Shown: positions 1 through 8,709 of the stretch, in pieces
Numbering within the stretch: the stretch's first letter is position 1
Layout of the letters: every line of letters starts with the position of its first letter
From: Massilia sp. R2A-15
Lineage (GTDB): Bacteria; Pseudomonadota; Gammaproteobacteria; Burkholderiales; Burkholderiaceae_D
Reading direction: 5' to 3'
Length of the DNA: 64,000 nucleotides
NCBI RefSeq assembly: GCF_030704305.1
Contig: NZ_CP131935.1
Location: 310,001 to 374,000, forward strand
Translations under genes and position numbers: made by a program
The notes under the pieces: model-generated
What the model saw: only the letters and a program-made list of their open reading frames with translations
Told to the model about the DNA's origin: nothing
The model's database searches: none

Positions 1-29
1 TAGGTACCTGCCTTCGCAGGTACGACACG
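1..29. repeat. REP-like hairpin, family B, copy 1
   Basis: An 8-bp perfect inverted repeat (GTACCTGC at 4-11, GCAGGTAC at 16-23) with a 4-base loop, followed by GAC. It matches the hairpins near 27.03, 31.83 and 55.04 kb. It lies just past the stop of the DUF2909 gene, as REP elements usually do. The window edge may cut a longer element. Confidence 0.6.
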
Positions 30-233
30 CTAGTAGCGCAGGCCGGTCGGTGCGATCCAGCCCATCTTGTAGGCGCCGAGCAGCAGCAGGAACAGGGTGA
101 TCGACAGGCCCACGCGCATCGCCAGCGCCTGCACCGTGCGGTTGCTCTTGCCCTTGTCGCGCATCAGGAAGAACAAGGCCACGCCCAGGCTGCTCAGGAT
201 CAGGACGAAGGCGATGGCGACGATGATTTTCAT
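30..233 (-). CDS. DUF2909 twin-transmembrane protein
   Basis: A 67-residue protein with two predicted membrane helices (about residues 3-23 and 43-62) joined by a short basic loop (RDKGKSN). This fits the DUF2909 family of small inner-membrane proteins, which in betaproteobacteria sits between the cytochrome c oxidase subunit genes and SURF1. Its function is not known; the location suggests a link to terminal oxidase assembly, which is inference. The ATG at 233 was chosen because it starts directly before the first helix; the same frame stays open far upstream, but that part only shadows SURF1. It is divergent from SURF1 across 33 bases, so the two promoters must be very close together. Confidence 0.75.
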   Translation of the reverse strand: MKIIVAIAFVLILSSLGVALFFLMRDKGKSNRTVQALAMRVGLSITLFLLLLGAYKMGWIAPTGLRY

Positions 234-266
234 GGGCGGAAGAAGTTTGGCAAAGGAATCATTGTA

Positions 267-983
267 ATGCGTAGTTTCCGGTTTCGGCCGATTCCGTTCG
301 CGGCAACGCTGGCGCTGGTCGTGCTCGGCGTGGCGCTGGGCAACTGGCAGGGGCGGCGCGCCGCCGAGAAGCTGGCCGTCGCACACAAGCTCGCCGCGAT
401 GAGCGCGATGGCGCCACTGGAACTCGCCCCGTCCGCGGATGGTGCGTCGCTGGCGTACCGGCGCGTCAAGCTGACCGGGCAGTTCGTCGCCGGCTGGCCG
501 GTCGCGCTGAACAACCGCCCGCTGGACGGCCGCGCCGGCGTCGTGCTGGTGATGCCGTTCAGGCTCGAAGGCTCGGCCCTGCACGTGCTGGTCGCGCGCG
601 GCTGGCTGCCGCGCAACCAGGCCGACGTCAACCAGCTGCCGCCGTTCGCCACGCCGCCAGGCACGCTGACGATCGAAGGCGTCGTCAAGCCCACGCTCGG
701 CCACCTGATGCAGCTGGGCGAGCCCGCGCCCCTCAAACCCGGTGCGATCGTGCAGAATATCGACGCCGGCGCATTCGCCGCGGCCAGCGGCCTGCAGGTT
801 GCGCCATATTTTGTCGAGCAGACCGGCGACAGCGGCGACGGCCTGGCGCGCAACTGGCCGGCGCCCGCGCTGGGCGTCGAGAAGCACCAGGGCTACCAGT
901 TTCAGTGGTATGCGCTGGCCGTGATGGCCGCGCTTTTTTTTATCGTGACAGGATTTCGACGTGGAACAGACCCAGACCAATAA
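267..983 (+). CDS. SURF1 family cytochrome oxidase biogenesis protein
   Basis: This 238-residue protein is an inner-membrane factor for maturation of the heme-copper cytochrome c oxidase, thought to act in heme a delivery to subunit I. It has the family architecture: one N-terminal helix (about 10-28), a large periplasmic domain, and a C-terminal helix (about 213-232). Visible family motifs are NNRPLDGRAG, VARGWLPRN and the GYQFQWYALA block before the last helix. Its 3' end overlaps the next gene by 23 bases, so translation is probably coupled. It starts the oxidase-assembly run that continues through ctaA, ctaB and SCO. Confidence 0.93.
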   Translation: MRSFRFRPIPFAATLALVVLGVALGNWQGRRAAEKLAVAHKLAAMSAMAPLELAPSADGASLAYRRVKLTGQFVAGWPVALNNRPLDGRAGVVLVMPFRLEGSALHVLVARGWLPRNQADVNQLPPFATPPGTLTIEGVVKPTLGHLMQLGEPAPLKPGAIVQNIDAGAFAAASGLQVAPYFVEQTGDSGDGLARNWPAPALGVEKHQGYQFQWYALAVMAALFFIVTGFRRGTDPDQ

Positions 984-1593
984 CTCGCAACAGAACCGCG
1001 GCCGCTGGAAGCTGCTGGCCGTGCTGGCCGTATGCGCCGCGCCGCTGATTTTTTCCTACCTCACCTACTTCGTCATCAAGCCGTCCGGCCGCACCAACTA
1101 CGGCGACCTGATCGACCCGCGCGCGCATCCGATTCCGGCCCTGGGCGCGACCACGCTGGACGGCAAACCGACCGAGCTCGATGCATACAAGGGCAAGTGG
1201 ATCATGCTGAAAGTCGGCCCGTCGGCCTGCGCGAAAGACTGCATGGACCAGATGTTCGCGATCCGCCAGGTGCGCTCAATGCAGGGCAAGGACATGGAGC
1301 GCATCGAGCGCGTGTGGCTGGTGACCGACGCCGAACCGATGGAGACGATGCTGATCCGCGAACTCGATGGCGTGCGCATGCTGCGCGCGCCGCGCGAAGC
1401 CGTGGCAAAGTGGCTGCCGCTGGAGAAGGGCGCCTCGCTGGACGATTCGATCTTCCTGATCGACCCGCTCGGCAACCTGATGATGCGCTTCCCGCCCGCG
1501 CCGGCCGGCAGCACCGAAGCGCAGAAGGTGCAGCACTACGCCAAGGTCAAGAAGGACATCGCCAGGCTGCTCAAAGCATCGGCGATCGGATAA
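961..1593 (+). CDS. SCO-like membrane protein lacking the copper-ligand histidine
   Basis: A 210-residue membrane-anchored protein with one helix at about 18-38 and a periplasmic thioredoxin-like domain. It keeps a Cys pair (C90 and C94, CAKDC) at the place of the SCO CxxxC motif. The usual D-H-S copper-binding triad appears here as D161-D162-S163, so the histidine is missing. It may be a thiol-disulfide or chaperone paralogue rather than a copper donor; that is inference. The start is a GTG at 961 inside SURF1, with ACAGGA about 8 bases upstream. It lies four bases before ctaA. A canonical SCO is present two genes further on. Confidence 0.8.
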   Translation: MEQTQTNNSQQNRGRWKLLAVLAVCAAPLIFSYLTYFVIKPSGRTNYGDLIDPRAHPIPALGATTLDGKPTELDAYKGKWIMLKVGPSACAKDCMDQMFAIRQVRSMQGKDMERIERVWLVTDAEPMETMLIRELDGVRMLRAPREAVAKWLPLEKGASLDDSIFLIDPLGNLMMRFPPAPAGSTEAQKVQHYAKVKKDIARLLKASAIG

Positions 1594-1596
1594 ACG

Positions 1597-2706
1597 ATGC
1601 AGCTGTCGACCCTCGCACAACTGGGCGTCACCGGACTGATGGCGGCAAGCCTGCCGCTGGCGATGGTCTGGATGTCCTCGGACGCCAACAAGTACCGCAA
1701 GCTGGTGTGGGCCGCGGTGTTCCTGACCTTCGACCTGATCGTGTTCGGCGGCTTCACGCGCCTGACCGACTCGGGCCTCGGCTGCCCCGACTGGCCGGGC
1801 TGCTACGGCCTGGCCAATCCTTTCCTCGCGCACGAGCAGATCAGCGCCGCCGAAGCCCTGCTGCCGACCGGCCCGGTCACCGTGGTGAAGGCCTGGATCG
1901 AGATGATCCACCGCTACCTGGCAATGGGCATTGGCGTGCTGATCATCGCGCTGATGGCGAAGGCCTGGCTGCAATGGCGCCGCAGCCGCAGCGACGCGTT
2001 CGCGCCAGCGCTGCCGACCGCGCTGTTCCTGTTCGTCTGCCTGCAAGGCGCGTTCGGCGCCTGGACCGTGACGATGAAGCTGCAGCCGGTGATCGTGACC
2101 ATCCACCTGCTGCTCGGCATGGGCCTGCTGGCGATGCTGACCTGGCTGGGCGGGCGCGAGGACTACCTGGTCAAGCCGCAGCGGCCGGACCCGCGGCCTT
2201 CATCGCTGCGCGGCGTGCGCGCGCTGGCGATCCTGTCGCTGGCCGTGCTGTTCGTGCAGCTTGCGCTGGGCGGCTGGGTCAGCACCAACTACGCCACGCT
2301 GGCCTGCACCGACTTCCCTGGCTGCGGCGGCCTGCCGATGGACTACCGGCACGGCTTCACGCTGTGGCGCGAGCTGGGCAAGACCGCGGCCGGCCACTAC
2401 CTGCCGTTCGCCGCGCTATCGGCGATCCACTGGGTGCACCGCAATTTCGCGCTGGTGGTCGTCGTGGTTCTGGGCTTCACCGCGTGGCGCGCATGGCCGC
2501 ACGCGACGCTGCGCGCCACCGCGCGCAACATGGCGATCGTGCTGGCGGCGCAGGCCGCAACCGGCGCCGCCACCGTGTTCCTGAGCTTCCCGCTGGCCAT
2601 CGCCGTGCTGCATAACGCCGGCGCTGCGCTGCTGGTGCTGCTGGTGACCATGTTAAACTACAAGGTCAAGTACCAACTCGACATCGCGCGCCGCATCCCC
2701 TCATGA
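1597..2706 (+). CDS. ctaA: heme A synthase (COX15/CtaA)
   Basis: The 369-residue inner-membrane enzyme oxidises the C8 methyl of heme O to a formyl group, giving heme A for cytochrome aa3 oxidase. The sequence shows eight hydrophobic helices in two repeated halves. The conserved heme-ligand histidines are visible as H105 and H170 in the first half and H278 and H339 in the second. Each half has a periplasmic Cys pair (C63/C69 and C237/C243), the regulatory or catalytic cysteines of type II CtaA proteins. The stop overlaps the start of ctaB, which makes its substrate heme O. The tight spacing argues for a single transcript with SURF1. Confidence 0.96.
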   Translation: MQLSTLAQLGVTGLMAASLPLAMVWMSSDANKYRKLVWAAVFLTFDLIVFGGFTRLTDSGLGCPDWPGCYGLANPFLAHEQISAAEALLPTGPVTVVKAWIEMIHRYLAMGIGVLIIALMAKAWLQWRRSRSDAFAPALPTALFLFVCLQGAFGAWTVTMKLQPVIVTIHLLLGMGLLAMLTWLGGREDYLVKPQRPDPRPSSLRGVRALAILSLAVLFVQLALGGWVSTNYATLACTDFPGCGGLPMDYRHGFTLWRELGKTAAGHYLPFAALSAIHWVHRNFALVVVVVLGFTAWRAWPHATLRATARNMAIVLAAQAATGAATVFLSFPLAIAVLHNAGAALLVLLVTMLNYKVKYQLDIARRIPS

Positions 2707-3605
2707 CAAGTCAAACCGCAACACAAAAACCGCGCAAGCCGGGCAACCGCATGGCCCAGTACTGGGCGCTGACCAAGCCGCGCGTGACCCAGCTGGCGGT
2801 GTTCTGCGCCGTGATCGGCATGTTCCTGTCGACCGAATCGCTGCCGCCGTGGCGCCTGGTGGTCGCCGCCACCATCGGCATCTGGCTGCTGGCCGGCGCC
2901 GCGTTCGCCGTCAACTGCCTGCTCGAAGCCGAGATCGACGCGCGCATGGCCCGCACCGCGCGCCGCGCCACCGCGATGGGCGAACTGACCAAGACCCAGA
3001 CCGTCGTGTTCTCCGCCGTGATCGGAGGCGCCGGCATGGCGGTGCTGTACTTCCTCGTCAATCCGCTGACGATGTGGCTGACCTTCGTCACCTTCGTCGG
3101 CTATGCGGTGATCTACACGATGATCCTCAAGCCGGCCACGCCTCAGAACATCGTCATCGGCGGCCTGTCGGGCGCGATGCCGCCGGCGCTGGGCTGGGCC
3201 GCAATCGCCAACGACGTGCCGATGCAGGCCTGGCTGCTGGTGCTGATCATCTTCGTCTGGACCCCGCCGCACTTCTGGGCGCTGGCGATGTACCGGCGCG
3301 ACGACTACGCCAGGTCCGGCCTGCCGATGCTGCCGGTCACCCACGGCATGCAGTTCACCGGCTTTAACGTCTGGCTGTATTCGATCGCGCTGGCCGCGAC
3401 CACCATGCTGCCGTTCGCGGTGCACATGAGCGGCGTGATCTACCTGGCTGCCGCTGCGATCCTCAACATCGTCTTCCTGTGGCATTCGTGGCGCGTGTAC
3501 CGCCACTACACGGACCAAATTGCGCGCAAGGCGTTCACCTGGTCGATCATCTACCTGTCGCTGCTGTTCGCCGCGCTGCTGGTCGACCACTACCTCAAGT
3601 TCTAA
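2703..3605 (+). CDS. ctaB: protoheme IX farnesyltransferase (heme O synthase)
   Basis: A 300-residue UbiA-type polytopic prenyltransferase that adds a farnesyl group to heme B to form heme O. The first Asp-rich prenyl-diphosphate site is N71-xxx-E75-xxx-D79-xx-M82. The second conserved loop is TPPHFWALA followed by [10 protein letters not shown] (about 187-206). About eight to nine membrane helices are predicted, as usual for CyoE/CtaB. It overlaps ctaA by four bases (ATGA) and is followed two bases later by the SCO gene, consistent with one oxidase-assembly operon. The alternative name cyoE is used when the gene sits with a bo oxidase, which is not seen here. Confidence 0.96.
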   Translation: MTSQTATQKPRKPGNRMAQYWALTKPRVTQLAVFCAVIGMFLSTESLPPWRLVVAATIGIWLLAGAAFAVNCLLEAEIDARMARTARRATAMGELTKTQTVVFSAVIGGAGMAVLYFLVNPLTMWLTFVTFVGYAVIYTMILKPATPQNIVIGGLSGAMPPALGWAAIANDVPMQAWLLVLIIFVWTPPHFWALAMYRRDDYARSGLPMLPVTHGMQFTGFNVWLYSIALAATTMLPFAVHMSGVIYLAAAAILNIVFLWHSWRVYRHYTDQIARKAFTWSIIYLSLLFAALLVDHYLKF

Positions 3606-3607
3606 GA

Positions 3608-4192
3608 ATGAAGAAACTGCTCGCGGTATCCGCCCTTGCCGCCGCCATGGCGCTCGGGCTGTCGGCCTGCACCAAGCCGCCCAGCTTCCAGAACACCGAC
3701 GTCACGGGCCTGCAGTACGCGCAGGATTTCGCGCTGACCGACCATACCGGCAAGCCGCGCACGCTGGCCGATTTCAAGGGCAAGGTGGTGCTGGTCTTCT
3801 TCGGTTACACCCAGTGCCCCGACGTGTGCCCGACCACGATGGCCGAACTGGCCAACGTGATGAAGGAGCTGGGACCGCAGGCCGACCAGGTACAGGTATT
3901 GTTCATCACCGTCGATCCCGAGCGCGACACGCAGGAACTGCTGTCCCAGTACGTGCCGGCCTTCGACAAGCGCTTCCTGGGCCTGCGCGGCGACGCCGCG
4001 GCGACCGCGAAAGTGGCCAAGGAATTCAAGGTGTTCTACGCAAAGGTGCCGGGCAAGGAGCCGGGCAGCTATTCGATGGACCACACCGCCGGCAGCTACG
4101 TGTACGACAAGGAGGGCAAGGTGCGCCTGTTCCTGCGCCACGGGCAGGGCGCCGGGCCGATCGTGCATGACCTCAAACAGCTGCTGAACTGA
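3608..4192 (+). CDS. SCO1/SenC/PrrC copper chaperone lipoprotein
   Basis: A 194-residue lipoprotein that delivers copper to the CuA site of cytochrome c oxidase. A signal peptide ends in a lipobox with C21 (LSAC). The copper ligands are all visible: C70-PDV-C74 and H159 in SMDHTAG. The fold is thioredoxin-like. The ATG at 3608 was chosen because it begins the signal peptide; the frame is open upstream but that region is the end of ctaB. It contrasts with the degenerate SCO-like gene at 961, which lacks the histidine. Confidence 0.93.
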   Translation: MKKLLAVSALAAAMALGLSACTKPPSFQNTDVTGLQYAQDFALTDHTGKPRTLADFKGKVVLVFFGYTQCPDVCPTTMAELANVMKELGPQADQVQVLFITVDPERDTQELLSQYVPAFDKRFLGLRGDAAATAKVAKEFKVFYAKVPGKEPGSYSMDHTAGSYVYDKEGKVRLFLRHGQGAGPIVHDLKQLLN

Positions 4193-4197
4193 CGCGC

Positions 4198-5259
4198 ATG
4201 GAGGCGCGCTTCGGCAAGAACTACGCCCAGCTCGGGACCATCCTGCTGCTGACCCTCGGCTGCGTGGTCGTGCTGCGGCCGTTCCTGGCGGCGATCCTGT
4301 TTGCCGCCGCCGTCGTGATCTCCTCTTGGCCGATGTACCGGCGGCTTCTCGCGCGCATGCGCGGACGGCGCACGTTCGCCGCGCTCGCCATGACGCTGTC
4401 GCTCACGCTGCTCGTCATCATCCCCATCGCGCTGGTCGCCTACAACATGGCCGACGACGTCGCGCGCATCTTCGAGCAGGTCAAGGCCACCATCGACGGC
4501 GGCGACGTGCAGACGCCGGCCTGGCTGCAGAAGGTGCCGCTGGTGGGCCCGTGGCTGGACCAGTACATCAACGGCCTGGTCGCCAGCCGCGAGCAGATGA
4601 CTGAACTGGCCAAGCGCATGCTCGACCCGGCGCGCCACTTCCTCACCAGCGGCGGCTTGCTGCTGGGCGGCGGCGTGGTCCAGATGAGCATCGCCGCCTT
4701 CGTCAGCTTCTTCCTGTACCGCGATGGCGAGCAGCTGATGCGCGTGATCGGCGTGGCGGCCGCGCGCGTCTACGGCGAGCGCGCCGCCAAGGTATCGGTG
4801 ACCGTCAGCCAGACCGTGCGCGGCGTGATGTACGGCCTGCTCGGCACCGCGCTGGCGCAGGCGGTGGTGGCGGCGATCGGCTTTACCATCGCCGGCGTAC
4901 CGGCCGTGCCGCTGCTGGCGGTGCTGACCTTCGTGCTGTCGCTGGTGCCGGTCGGCCCGCCGCTGATCTGGGGCGGCGCCGCCGTGTGGCTGTTCGCGCA
5001 AGGGAGTTCGGGCTGGGGCGTGTTCATGCTGGTGTGGGGCGCCGTGCTCATTTCCGGCGTCGACAACGTGGTGCGGCCGATGCTGATCTCGCGCGGCAGC
5101 AGCCTGCCGTTCCTGCTGGTGTTCCTCGGCGTGCTTGGCGGCGTGATCGCGTTCGGCTTCGTCGGCATGTTCATCGGACCGACCCTGCTGGCGGTCGGCT
5201 ATTCGCTGGTGGACGACTGGACCGCCGACGCGGCCCAGGAAGAGGCGCCGCAGACATGA
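4198..5259 (+). CDS. AI-2E family (PerM-type) transporter
   Basis: A 353-residue polytopic membrane protein of the AI-2E transporter/PerM family. Members have about eight helices and are linked to autoinducer-2 export, ion transport or unknown substrates. Two N-terminal helix pairs (about 14-48 and 61-84) are followed by a soluble stretch with little hydrophobicity (85-145), then a hydrophobic C-terminal half containing the VGPPLIWGGAAVWL and FIGPTLLAVGYSLVDDW segments typical of the family. The gene follows SCO by five bases and overlaps the next gene by four, so it is probably co-transcribed. The substrate cannot be told. A second member of the family is at 58840-59904. Confidence 0.85.
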   Translation: MEARFGKNYAQLGTILLLTLGCVVVLRPFLAAILFAAAVVISSWPMYRRLLARMRGRRTFAALAMTLSLTLLVIIPIALVAYNMADDVARIFEQVKATIDGGDVQTPAWLQKVPLVGPWLDQYINGLVASREQMTELAKRMLDPARHFLTSGGLLLGGGVVQMSIAAFVSFFLYRDGEQLMRVIGVAAARVYGERAAKVSVTVSQTVRGVMYGLLGTALAQAVVAAIGFTIAGVPAVPLLAVLTFVLSLVPVGPPLIWGGAAVWLFAQGSSGWGVFMLVWGAVLISGVDNVVRPMLISRGSSLPFLLVFLGVLGGVIAFGFVGMFIGPTLLAVGYSLVDDWTADAAQEEAPQT

Positions 5260-5930
5260 TCCGATTTTCCCTCGCCGCCCTCGCATTCGTCTTTGCCGGC
5301 AACGCATCTGCGCAGGCTGCGGCCGATTTCGCCGCCGCGGAACTGCGATTCAAGTCCTGGAGCCCTCCAGTCGAGCAGATTCCGGCCGGCGCCAACGGCG
5401 TCCACGCGGTCACAAGAATCACGCAAGCCCAGCGCGTGGTTCCACTGCCCGAGTTCCTGGCCCAGCATGGTTTCCGCGACGCCCACGAGTGGGAATTTCA
5501 TGGTTCCATCTGTAGCGCTTTCGCCGTGGTCGTCGGCACTGCGCGCCAACAGTCTTCGGCGCTATCGTCCGACCATACGCAGATATTCACGCGCACGGAA
5601 TTCTCCCTCGTGAAGACTTTGCACGCGAAGCCGGGCGCCAGGATTCCCTATAGTCTCGTCGTCGTAAGCGATGTGGGACAGGTCCGGATCGCCGGACAAC
5701 ACTATTCGATTTCCGATCCTGCGAGGCCAACGTATCGTCCGGGAGCCCGATATCTGCTTTGGCTGGAAGCCGATCCATCCAGGCCGGCCCTGTTCTATTC
5801 AACCTGGAATACGATCGAGGTGCGACCGAACGACGGCCTGTATCCGGTGCTGGACTTCAGTCCGGTGCCGACCGTGGCACAGCTGAAAACGGAGATTGAG
5901 CGCATTCGCAACATCGCGCCGTGCCATTGA
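5256..5930 (+). CDS. exported protein of unknown function
   Basis: A 224-residue protein with a clear signal peptide (about 1-19, ending ASA-Q). I do not recognise its family. The middle part alternates strands around VVVGTARQQ, FTRTEFSLVKTL and YRPGARYLLWLEADP, a pattern reminiscent of small secreted beta-barrel (NTR/TIMP-like) domains, but this is only a resemblance. Two cysteines remain in the mature protein, one near residue 88 and one next to last, which could form a disulfide. The ATG overlaps the stop of the upstream permease gene. Base composition from about 5500 to 5900 looks less GC-rich than its neighbours, so it may be a later arrival. Confidence 0.6.
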   Translation: MIRFSLAALAFVFAGNASAQAAADFAAAELRFKSWSPPVEQIPAGANGVHAVTRITQAQRVVPLPEFLAQHGFRDAHEWEFHGSICSAFAVVVGTARQQSSALSSDHTQIFTRTEFSLVKTLHAKPGARIPYSLVVVSDVGQVRIAGQHYSISDPARPTYRPGARYLLWLEADPSRPALFYSTWNTIEVRPNDGLYPVLDFSPVPTVAQLKTEIERIRNIAPCH

Positions 5931-6009
5931 GCGCGTCTGCGCGATATCAATGAAAGCGATTCCGGGCGGCATATTCTGAATCCACGCTTTTTGGTTTTGG
6001 GAGCCTGCC

Positions 6010-6249
6010 GTGGACCTTCAGAAATTCGAAATCATCGTCAACGCAATGCTTGGCTGGAGCGACGAAGCCAAGGCGCCCAGGAAGACTCCCGGCCGAGCGC
6101 CGTCGCGTTTCGCGCTCGAAGACGAGGACGATGACGACGACATCATCGACGACGAGCTCGCGCCGGAAGAGGAGCTGCCCAGCTTCCCGAAAGCGAGCAC
6201 CGCATCGGCCGATGTCGATGAAGACGAAGACGAAGACGAAACGGTCTGA
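6010..6249 (+). CDS. small acidic hypothetical protein
   Basis: A 79-residue frame starting at GTG (6010) with TTTGGGAG about 8 bases upstream. The N-terminus is a short amphipathic stretch (MDLQKFEIIVNAMLGW), followed by a basic/proline linker and two runs of Asp and Glu (about residues 37-55 and 69-78). I do not recognise a family. It could be a histone-mimic or DNA-mimic type acidic protein or a calcium binder; there is no direct support for either. It stands alone between two longer genes, convergent to the CNNM gene. The acidic runs come from GAC/GAA/GAT repeats, so low-complexity artefact is possible. Confidence 0.45.
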   Translation: MDLQKFEIIVNAMLGWSDEAKAPRKTPGRAPSRFALEDEDDDDDIIDDELAPEEELPSFPKASTASADVDEDEDEDETV

Positions 6250-6284
6250 CGATCGCCGCGGCCAGGCGCGCCTGGCCCTGGTCT

Positions 6285-7625
6285 TCAATCGTGTTCGTCG
6301 GCGTCGAGTTCGCGCTGCAGCTGCGGGATCACCTTCACCAGCACGATGCGCGGGCCGTTCATCTTCTTGACCACGATGTCGAACTGCGGGAACTCGATGC
6401 GCTGGCCCTGTTTCGGGATGTCGCCCAGCTTCACCATCAGCAGTCCGCCGACCGACTCCACTTCGTCCATCCCCATCTCCTCGTTGGGGATGTCGATGCC
6501 CAGGGTGCGCTCGAGAGAGAAGATCGGCAGGCTGGCCTTGCCGACCAGCGTGCCGTCTTCCTGGCGCAGCCAGTCGTTTTCGTTGAGGCGGAATTCGTCG
6601 TGGATCTCGCCGACCATCGCGCCGAGCAGGTTGTCGAGCGTGATGAAGCCGACCGGCCGCTTGCCCTTTTCGCCGATCAGGGCAAAGTGCGGCGCCCCTT
6701 CGCGAAAGCGCCTGAACATCTCCTGCGCCTTGGTGCGCGCCGACATCGTCTCGACCGGCCGCAGGTACTGCGTCAGGTCGCCGATCGGGCGTCCTGTCTG
6801 CTGCGCGAAGAACAGGTCCTTCATGTGGATCACGCCCAGCACATCCTCGCCGTCGGTATCGAAAAACGGATAGCGGCTGAAACGGTTGCGCCGCATCGTC
6901 TCCAGGTTCTCCTCCAGCGATTTGCCGGCGTGCAGCGCGATGACTTCGCGGATCGGCCGCATCAGGTCGGACACCTGCAGCTGCGTGAAGTCGAGCGACT
7001 GGGCCAGGATGTGGCGCTCGTCGCGGGTGAATTTTTCGCCGGGCTGGCTGGTGCGCAGGATCAGCTTCAGTTCCTCGGTCGAGTAGTGGGCGTCGTGCCC
7101 GCCCTTGGCATCGAGGCCGGCCAGCCGCAGCACCATGTTCGCGCTGCTGTTCAACACCCAGATCGCCGGATACATCGCCCAGTAGAAGCCGTACAGCGGC
7201 ACGGAACTCCACAGGCCGATGATTTCGGGATTGCGGATCGCCAGCGACTTCGGCGCCAGCTCGCCCACCACGATGTGCAGGAAAGAGATCACGCCGAACG
7301 CGAACACGAAGGAGACGCCATGCACCACTTCGGGCGCGGTGACGCCGACGATGGAAAACAGCGGCTCGAGCAGGCGCGCGAAGGCCGGCTCGCCGACCCA
7401 GCCCAGGCCCAGCGAGGCGAGGGTGATGCCGAGCTGGCAGGCCGACAGGTAGGCGTCGAGCTGGCTGTGGACCTTGGACAGGATGCGCCCGCGCAGGCCC
7501 TGGGTCTTGGCGATCGCCCGCACGCGCGTCTTGCGCAAGGTGACGATGCCGAATTCGGCGGCCACGAAAAATCCGTTCAGTACCACGAGGATCAGGGCGA
7601 GCAGGACAAGCAGGACGTTTTGCAT
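6285..7625 (-). CDS. hemolysin C/CorC-type CNNM-CBS membrane protein
   Basis: A 446-residue inner-membrane protein of the UPF0053/CNNM family, whose members are linked to Mg/Co efflux or ion homeostasis. Domains in order: CNNM (DUF21) transmembrane domain at about 1-200 with three or four helices, starting NGFFVAAEFGIVTLRKTR; a CBS pair at about 215-340 (LMRPIREVIAL, HMKDLFF); and a C-terminal CorC_HlyC domain at about 360-440. The name hemolysin is historical and does not imply toxicity. The gene is on the minus strand, 72 bases downstream of the NhaR-like regulator's stop. A GGGGTC-type repeat lies in that gap. Confidence 0.88.
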   Translation of the reverse strand: MQNVLLVLLALILVVLNGFFVAAEFGIVTLRKTRVRAIAKTQGLRGRILSKVHSQLDAYLSACQLGITLASLGLGWVGEPAFARLLEPLFSIVGVTAPEVVHGVSFVFAFGVISFLHIVVGELAPKSLAIRNPEIIGLWSSVPLYGFYWAMYPAIWVLNSSANMVLRLAGLDAKGGHDAHYSTEELKLILRTSQPGEKFTRDERHILAQSLDFTQLQVSDLMRPIREVIALHAGKSLEENLETMRRNRFSRYPFFDTDGEDVLGVIHMKDLFFAQQTGRPIGDLTQYLRPVETMSARTKAQEMFRRFREGAPHFALIGEKGKRPVGFITLDNLLGAMVGEIHDEFRLNENDWLRQEDGTLVGKASLPIFSLERTLGIDIPNEEMGMDEVESVGGLLMVKLGDIPKQGQRIEFPQFDIVVKKMNGPRIVLVKVIPQLQRELDADEHD

Positions 7626-7650
7626 ATTCTATTGTTGGCGTTGGTGGGCC

Positions 7651-7681
7651 GGGGTCTGGTCCCGCGGACCTGACCCCATCT
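7651..7681 (+). repeat. GGGGTC palindrome, family A, copy 1
   Basis: GGGGTCTGGTCC, a 3-base centre, then GGACCTGACCCC followed by ATCTT. It is a near-perfect inverted repeat with one T-T mismatch in the stem. It sits between the stop of the NhaR-like gene and the start of the CNNM gene. The T-rich side is on the plus strand, so it is not an ordinary intrinsic terminator for these two minus-strand genes. Confidence 0.85.
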
Positions 7682-7697
7682 TGCAGCATTGTACCGG

Positions 7698-8591
7698 TCA
7701 GCCGCGATTCAACCCGCCCTGGTGCAGCGCCGACAGGATCGCCTCGACGGCCGGATGCTTGATCTTGCGTTCGTTCGAGATCGCGTAGAACTGCTCGCGC
7801 ACCTGCGGCACCGGCCCGACCAGCACCGCGCCGAACTGCTCGAAGATGTCGTTGGCCAGCGCCGCCGTCGCGAAAAACAGTCCCAGCCCGCGCCGCCCGA
7901 AGGTGTTGAGCAGCGCATTGTCCTCGAACTCGCCGACGATGTCGGGCCGCAGCGCATGCTGCTCGAACCATTCGTCGATCCGCCCGCGCAGGGCATTATT
8001 GCGCGTCGGTAGCAGGAACGGCGCGCCGTTCAAACTGGCCGGGAAGTCAGCGCTGTAGATCCCCGCCAGCGCCGGCGCGCCCGCAACGATGGTCGCGCTC
8101 TCGAACAGCTGGTGGCTGAACACCTTGAGCGTGGTCCCCGAACGCACCGCGCGGTCGGTCAGCACCACGTCGAGCTTGTGCAGCGCCAGGTCGCCGAGCA
8201 GCGCCTCGAACTGGCCCTCCTGGCACACCAGGCGTACCGGCCGCTCCAGGTGCATGGTCGCTTCCAGCAGGCGGAAGGCGGTCAGCTTCGGCAGCGAATC
8301 CGAGATGCCGACCGTCAGCCGGGTCTTGTGGCTGTCGGTCTCGCCCAGCGCCTCCTGCATCTGCTCGCCGAGCAGGAAGATCTGCTCGGCGTACGCCAGC
8401 GCGGTGCGGCCCGATTCGGTCAGCACCAGGCGCCGGCCCTGCTGCGTGAACAGCTGCTTGCCGACCGACTGCTCCAGCAGCGAGAGCTGGGTGCCGACCG
8501 TCTGCACGGCCAGTCCGAGGCGCTGCGCCGCGCGCGTCACGCCGCCTTCCTTGGCCACCACCCAGAAGTAGTACAGATGGCGGAAATTCAT
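7698..8591 (-). CDS. LysR-family transcriptional regulator, NhaR-like
   Basis: A 297-residue LysR-type regulator. It opens with MNFRHLYYFWVVAKEGGVTRAAQRLGLA, the start typical of NhaR (LYYFW with winged helix-turn-helix to about residue 60), and has a periplasmic-binding-like effector domain at about 90-290. NhaR in E. coli responds to sodium and controls nhaA; no antiporter gene is seen here. It is divergent from the DUF475 gene, so that operon is the likely target. The start at 8591 was chosen by alignment of the N-terminus with NhaR; in-frame ATGs at 8606 and further upstream are possible but add an unrelated extension. Confidence 0.82.
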   Translation of the reverse strand: MNFRHLYYFWVVAKEGGVTRAAQRLGLAVQTVGTQLSLLEQSVGKQLFTQQGRRLVLTESGRTALAYAEQIFLLGEQMQEALGETDSHKTRLTVGISDSLPKLTAFRLLEATMHLERPVRLVCQEGQFEALLGDLALHKLDVVLTDRAVRSGTTLKVFSHQLFESATIVAGAPALAGIYSADFPASLNGAPFLLPTRNNALRGRIDEWFEQHALRPDIVGEFEDNALLNTFGRRGLGLFFATAALANDIFEQFGAVLVGPVPQVREQFYAISNERKIKHPAVEAILSALHQGGLNRG

Positions 8592-8709
8592 GCCGGTGTT
8601 TTTCATATATCCGTTTTTCAGAAGTATTGGTTCGATTATCTTCGCTTTTTCAATTTGATGCACGCACCTACACTGTGCCCCATCAACTCACACAAGAAGG
8701 GGAATCATC

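Noticed and set aside
30..980. 316-residue minus-strand frame reaching into SURF1
   Set aside because: Only the last 67 residues (DUF2909) resemble a protein; the rest is the shadow of SURF1.
5947..7971. 674-residue open frame on the minus strand
   Set aside because: It shadows the CNNM gene in another frame and is rich in Arg and Ala/Gly with no recognisable domain.
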